Source: Osmia lignaria lignaria (taxonomy: Eukaryota > Arthropoda > Insecta > Hymenoptera > Megachilidae). Taken from it: DNA of 64,000 nt. The notes below the pieces were generated by a model. That model was not told the DNA's origin and searched no databases. It saw only the letters and a program-made list of their open reading frames with translations. Where the stretch lies: assembly GCF_051020975.1 (NCBI RefSeq), contig NC_135043.1, forward strand, positions 310,001-374,000, written 5' to 3'. The position numbers and the translations under genes were made by a program. Positions 59,801-64,000 of this stretch are shown here, one piece after another (position 1 is the first letter of the stretch; every line of letters starts with the position of its first letter).

Positions 59801-61135
59801 TTGATATTAAATATATATTACATCTCTGATGTAGATATAGTAACAACTGTATCGCTATTTAATGTATATTACATTATATCTCATGTATATATAGTAACAA
59901 TGACATTGTTATTAAATATATATTACATTATATCTCATGTAGATATAGTAACAATGACAATGTTATTAAACCTATATTGCATTATATCGAGTAGATATCG
60001 AAACAATGACATTGTTATCAAGTGTATATTACATTATATCTCATGTAGATATAGTAATAATGTCTTCTATATTAAGTGTATATTGCATTATATCGCATGT
60101 AGATATAGTAACAATGACATTGTTATAAATACATATTACATTATATCTCATGTGGATATAGTAACAATGGCACTTTCATTAAATGTATAGTACATTATAT
60201 CTCATGTATATATCGTAACAATGACAGTGTTATTACATGTATATTCCATTATATCACGTAGATATAGAAACAATGACATTGTTATTAAACCTATATTGCA
60301 TTATATCGAGTAGATATCGTAACAATGACATTGCTATAAAGTGTATATTACATTATATCTCATGTAGATATAGTAACAAGTGTATTGCTATTAAATGTAT
60401 TTTACATTATATCTCATGTATATATAGTAACAATGACATTGTTATTAAGGGTATATAACATTATATCGAGTAGATATAGTAACAAGTGTGTTGCTATTAA
60501 ATGTATATTACATTATATCTCATGTATATATAGTAACAATGACAGTGTTGTTACATGTATATTCCATTATATCATGTAGATTTAGTAACAATGGCATTGT
60601 TATTATATGTACATTCCATTATATCATGTAGATATAGTAACAATGACATTGTTATTAAATATATATTACAGATATCTCACGTAGATATAGTAACAATGAC
60701 AATGTTATTAAACCTATATTGCATTATATCGAGTAGATATCGAAACAATGACATTGTCATCATGTGTATATTACATTATACCTCATGTAGATATAGTAAT
60801 AGTGACTTCTATATTAAGTGTATATTGCATTATATCTCATGTAGATATAGTAACAATGACATTGTTATTAAACGTATGTTACATTATATCTCATGTATAT
60901 ATAGCAACAATGACATTGTTATTATATGTACATTACAGTATATCTCATGTATGTATAGTGACAATGACATTGTTATTAAATGTATATTATATTATATCCC
61001 ATGGAGATATACTAATAATGACATTGGTATTAAATATATATTACATCTCTGATGTAGATATAGTAACAACTGTACTGCTATTAAATGTATATTGCATTAT
61101 ATCTCATGTATATATAGTAACGATGACAGTGTTAT
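53900..61135 (+). repeat. Second copy of the 7,124-bp direct tandem duplication
   Basis: It follows directly on the first copy. The first mismatch on the right is 61136 (T) against 54012 (C), where the first copy continues GTGTTATCAAATATAT and this one continues GTGTTATTACATG. Its last part overlaps the 5.4-kb segment shared with 34.8-40.2 kb. Confidence 0.9.
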
Positions 61136-64000
61136 TACATGTATATTCCATTATATCATGTAGATTTAGTAACAATGACATTGTTTTAAATATATATTAC
61201 ATTATATCTCATGTAGATATAGTAACAATGACATTGTTATTAAACGTATGTTACATTATATCTCATGTATATATAGCAACAATGACATTGTTATTATATG
61301 TACACTACAGTGTATCTCATGTATGTATAGTTACAATGACATTGTTATTAAATGTATATTATATTATATCCCATGGAGATATACTAATAATGACATTGAT
61401 ATTAAATATATAATACATTTGTGATGTAGATATAGTAACAACTGTACTGCTATTAAATGTATATTACATTATATCTCATGTATATATAGTAACGATGACA
61501 GTGTTATTACATGTATATTCCATTATATCATGTAGATTTAGTAACAATGACATTGTTTTAAATATATATTACATTATATCTCATGTGGATATAGTAACAA
61601 TGACAATGTTATTAAGTGTATATTACATTATATCTCATGTAGATATAGTAATAATGACTTCTATATTAAGTGTATATTGCATTATATCTCATGTAGATAT
61701 AGTAATAATGACTTCTATATTAAGTGTATATTGCATTATATCTCATGTAGATATAGTAATAATGACTTCTATATTAAGTGTATATTGCATTATATCTCAT
61801 GTAGATATAGTAACAATGACATTGTTATTAAACGTATGTTACATTATATCTCATGTATATATAGCAACAATGACATTGTTATTATATGTACATTACAGTA
61901 TATCTCATGTATGTATAGTGACAATGACATTGTTATTAAATGTATATTATATTATATCCCATGGAGATATACTAATAATGACATTGGTATTAAATATATA
62001 TTACATCTCTGATGTAGATATAGTAACAACTGTACTGCTATTAAATGTATATTGCATTATATCTCATGTATATATAGTAACGATGACAGTGTTATTACAT
62101 GTATATTCCATTATATCATGTAGATTTAGTAACAATGACATTGTTTTAAATATATATTACATTATATCTCATGTAGATATAGTAACAATGACATTGTTAT
62201 TAAACGTATGTTACATTATATCTCATGTATATATAGCAACAATGACATTGTTATTATATGTACATTACAGTGTATCTCATGTATGTATAGTTACAATGAC
62301 ATTGTTATTAAATGTATATTATATTATATCCCATGGAGATATACTAATAATGACATTGATATTAAATATATAATACATCTCTGATGTAGATATAGTAACA
62401 ACTGTATTGCTATTAAATGTATATTACATTATATCTCATGTATATATAGTAACAATGACATTGTTATTAAATATATATTACATTATATCTCATGTAGATA
62501 TAGTAACAATTACAATGTTATTAAACCTATATTGCATTATATCGAGTAGATATCGAAACAATGACATTGTTATCAAGTGTATATTACATTATATCTCATA
62601 TAGATATAGTAATAATGTCTTCTATATTAAGTGTATATTGCATTATATCGCATGTAGATATAGTAGCAATGACACTGTTTTAAATACATATTACATTATA
62701 TCTCATGTGGATATAGTAGCAATGACACTTTCATTAAATGTATAGTACATTATATCTCATGTATATATAGTAACGATGACAGTGTTATTACATGTATATT
62801 CCATCATATCATGTAGATTTAGTAACAATGACATTGTTTTAAATATATATTACATTATATCTCATGTGGATATAATAACAATGACATCTTCATTAAATGT
62901 ATAGTACATTATATCTCATGTATATATAGTAACAATGACATTGTTATTAAACCTATATTGCATTATATCGAGTAGATATCGAAACAATGACATTGTCATC
63001 AAGTGTATATTACATTATATCTCATGTAGATATAGTAATAATGATTTCTATATTAAGTGTATATTGCATTATATCTCATGTAGATATAGTAACAATGACA
63101 TTGTTATTAAACGTATGTTACATTATATCTCATGTATATATAGCAACAATGACATTGTTATTATATGTACATTACAGTATATCTCATGTATGTATAGTGA
63201 CAATGACATTGTTATTAAATGTATATTATATTATATCCCATGGAGATATACTAATAATGACATTGATATTAAATCTATATTACATCTCTGATGTAGATAT
63301 AGTAACAACTGTACTGCTATTAAATGTATATTACATTATGTCTCATGTATATATAGTAACGATGACAGTGTTATTACATGTATATTCCATTATATCATGT
63401 AGATTTAGTAACAATGACATTGTTATTAAACGTATATTACATTATATCTCATGGAGATATAGTAACAATGACATTGTTATTAAACGTATATTACATTATA
63501 TCTCATGTAGATATAGTAACAATGACAATGTTATTAAGTGTATATTACATTATATCTCATGTAGATATAGTAATAATGACTTCTATATTAAGTGTATATT
63601 GCATTATATCTCATGTAGATACAGTAATAATGACTTCTATATTAAGTGTATATTGCATTATATCTCATGTAGATATAGTAACAATGACATTGTTATTAAA
63701 CGTATGTTACATTATATCTCATGTATATATAGCAACAATGACATTGTTATTATATGTACATTTTAGTATATCTCATGTATGTATAGTGACAATGACATTG
63801 TTATTAAATGTATATTATATTATATCCCATGGAGATATACTAATAATGACATTGATATTAAATATATATTACATCTCTGATGTAGATATAGTAACAACTG
63901 TACTGCTATTAAATGTATATTACATCATATCTCTTGTATATATAGTAACAATGACATTGTTATTATATCTACATTCCATCAAATCATGTAGATATAGTAA
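58586..64000 (+). repeat. Right-edge copy of the 34814-40228 segment (truncated by window)
   Basis: The offset is 23,772 bp. The copy includes the 270-bp deletion junction at 59767-59820, the 372-bp cassettes and three T units near 61624-61785, and a further cassette with the ACATTTTAG C unit near 63759. It is still matching at base 64000, so the duplicated segment is longer than seen here. Confidence 0.87.

Larger units (their letters stand above)
1..64000 (+). repeat. 54-bp monomer satellite array filling the window
   Basis: Every line of the window is built from one diverged monomer, usually 54 bp. The motif CATTATATCTCATGTAGATA starts most units and GTAACAATGACATTG lies in the middle. 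The consensus has about 11 G or C in 54 bases (about 20%). Length classes of 51, 52 and 53 bp arise from small fixed deletions. I estimate roughly 1,190 units, all in the same orientation. Neither edge leaves the array, so its true length is unknown. No stretch of 300 bases holds anything other than these monomers. The arrangement is that of a eukaryotic satellite with higher-order structure. The host organism, and whether the array is centromeric, pericentromeric or subtelomeric, cannot be read from the sequence. Confidence 0.97.

Noticed and set aside
1..64000. CRISPR array
   Set aside because: Units are contiguous and all related. There are no unique spacers between identical repeats and no cas genes.
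1..64000. Telomeric repeat or simple microsatellite
   Set aside because: The period is 54 bp with internal types. No short G-rich telomere motif was seen. TATATATA stretches are short parts of monomers.
1..64000. CENP-B box
   Set aside because: No stretch resembling the TTCG...A..CGGGA pattern was found. The monomer is too poor in G+C to hold it.
1..64000. tRNA, rRNA or other structured RNA genes
   Set aside because: No non-repeat sequence exists in the window to hold them. The only stems are the short monomer dyads.

Overview
The whole 64 kb window lies inside one tandem-repeat (satellite) array. I see no unique flanking DNA, gene, RNA gene, transposon or reversed block. The basic unit is an AT-rich monomer, usually 54 bp (consensus about 20% G+C). 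Diverged length classes of 51, 52 and 53 bp are mixed in, giving roughly 1,190 monomers, all in the same head-to-tail orientation. A multi-kilobase, hierarchical, transposon-free array of this kind is typical of eukaryotic heterochromatin (centromeric, pericentromeric or subtelomeric). The sequence alone does not identify the species or chromosome position.

The monomers fall into recognisable types arranged in cassettes. A clear 9-monomer example is at 9807-10285. I use letter names: G (52 bp, ATCGAGTAGATATCG), T (TAATAATGACTTCT), L (plain 54-mer ending CGTATGTTA), C (TATAGCAAC), S (CAGTATATC), N (CCCATGGAGATATAC), D (51 bp, CATCTCTGATG), V (GTAACGATGACAGTG) and F (GTAGATTTAG). Cassettes are tandemly repeated themselves, for example a 7-mer of 372 bp at 11725-13323 and a 6-mer of 324 bp at 4378-5023.

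Larger segments are duplicated over these. There are three direct tandem duplications: 4,102 bp (25132-33363), 2,763 bp (39863-45516) and 7,124 bp (46776-61135, three single-base differences noticed). There are also displaced near-identical copies: 6.3 kb at a distance of 19,694 bp, 5.4 kb at 23,772 bp (running off the right edge), 4.0 kb at 6,444 bp and 3.4 kb at 9,148 bp. A 2.7 kb pair in the first 8 kb differs much more. The left end therefore looks older and the rest recently amplified. Deletions of 160, 213 and 270 bp join monomers exactly in register, as expected of unequal recombination.

Long open frames up to 395 codons occur only on the + strand. They are by-products of a 54-bp monomer that is free of stops in two frames. 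They translate to 18-residue repeats in two unrelated frames and are broken by the 52- and 53-bp monomers, so I annotate no protein-coding gene. The most interesting structure is at monomer scale. Each typical monomer carries two inverted repeats: TATATCT-CATGT-AGATATA, and the 17-bp TAACAATG-A-CATTGTTA, whose arms match the SOX/HMG-box consensus WWCAAWG. Several length variants break the reading frame but still keep a stem at the first site.
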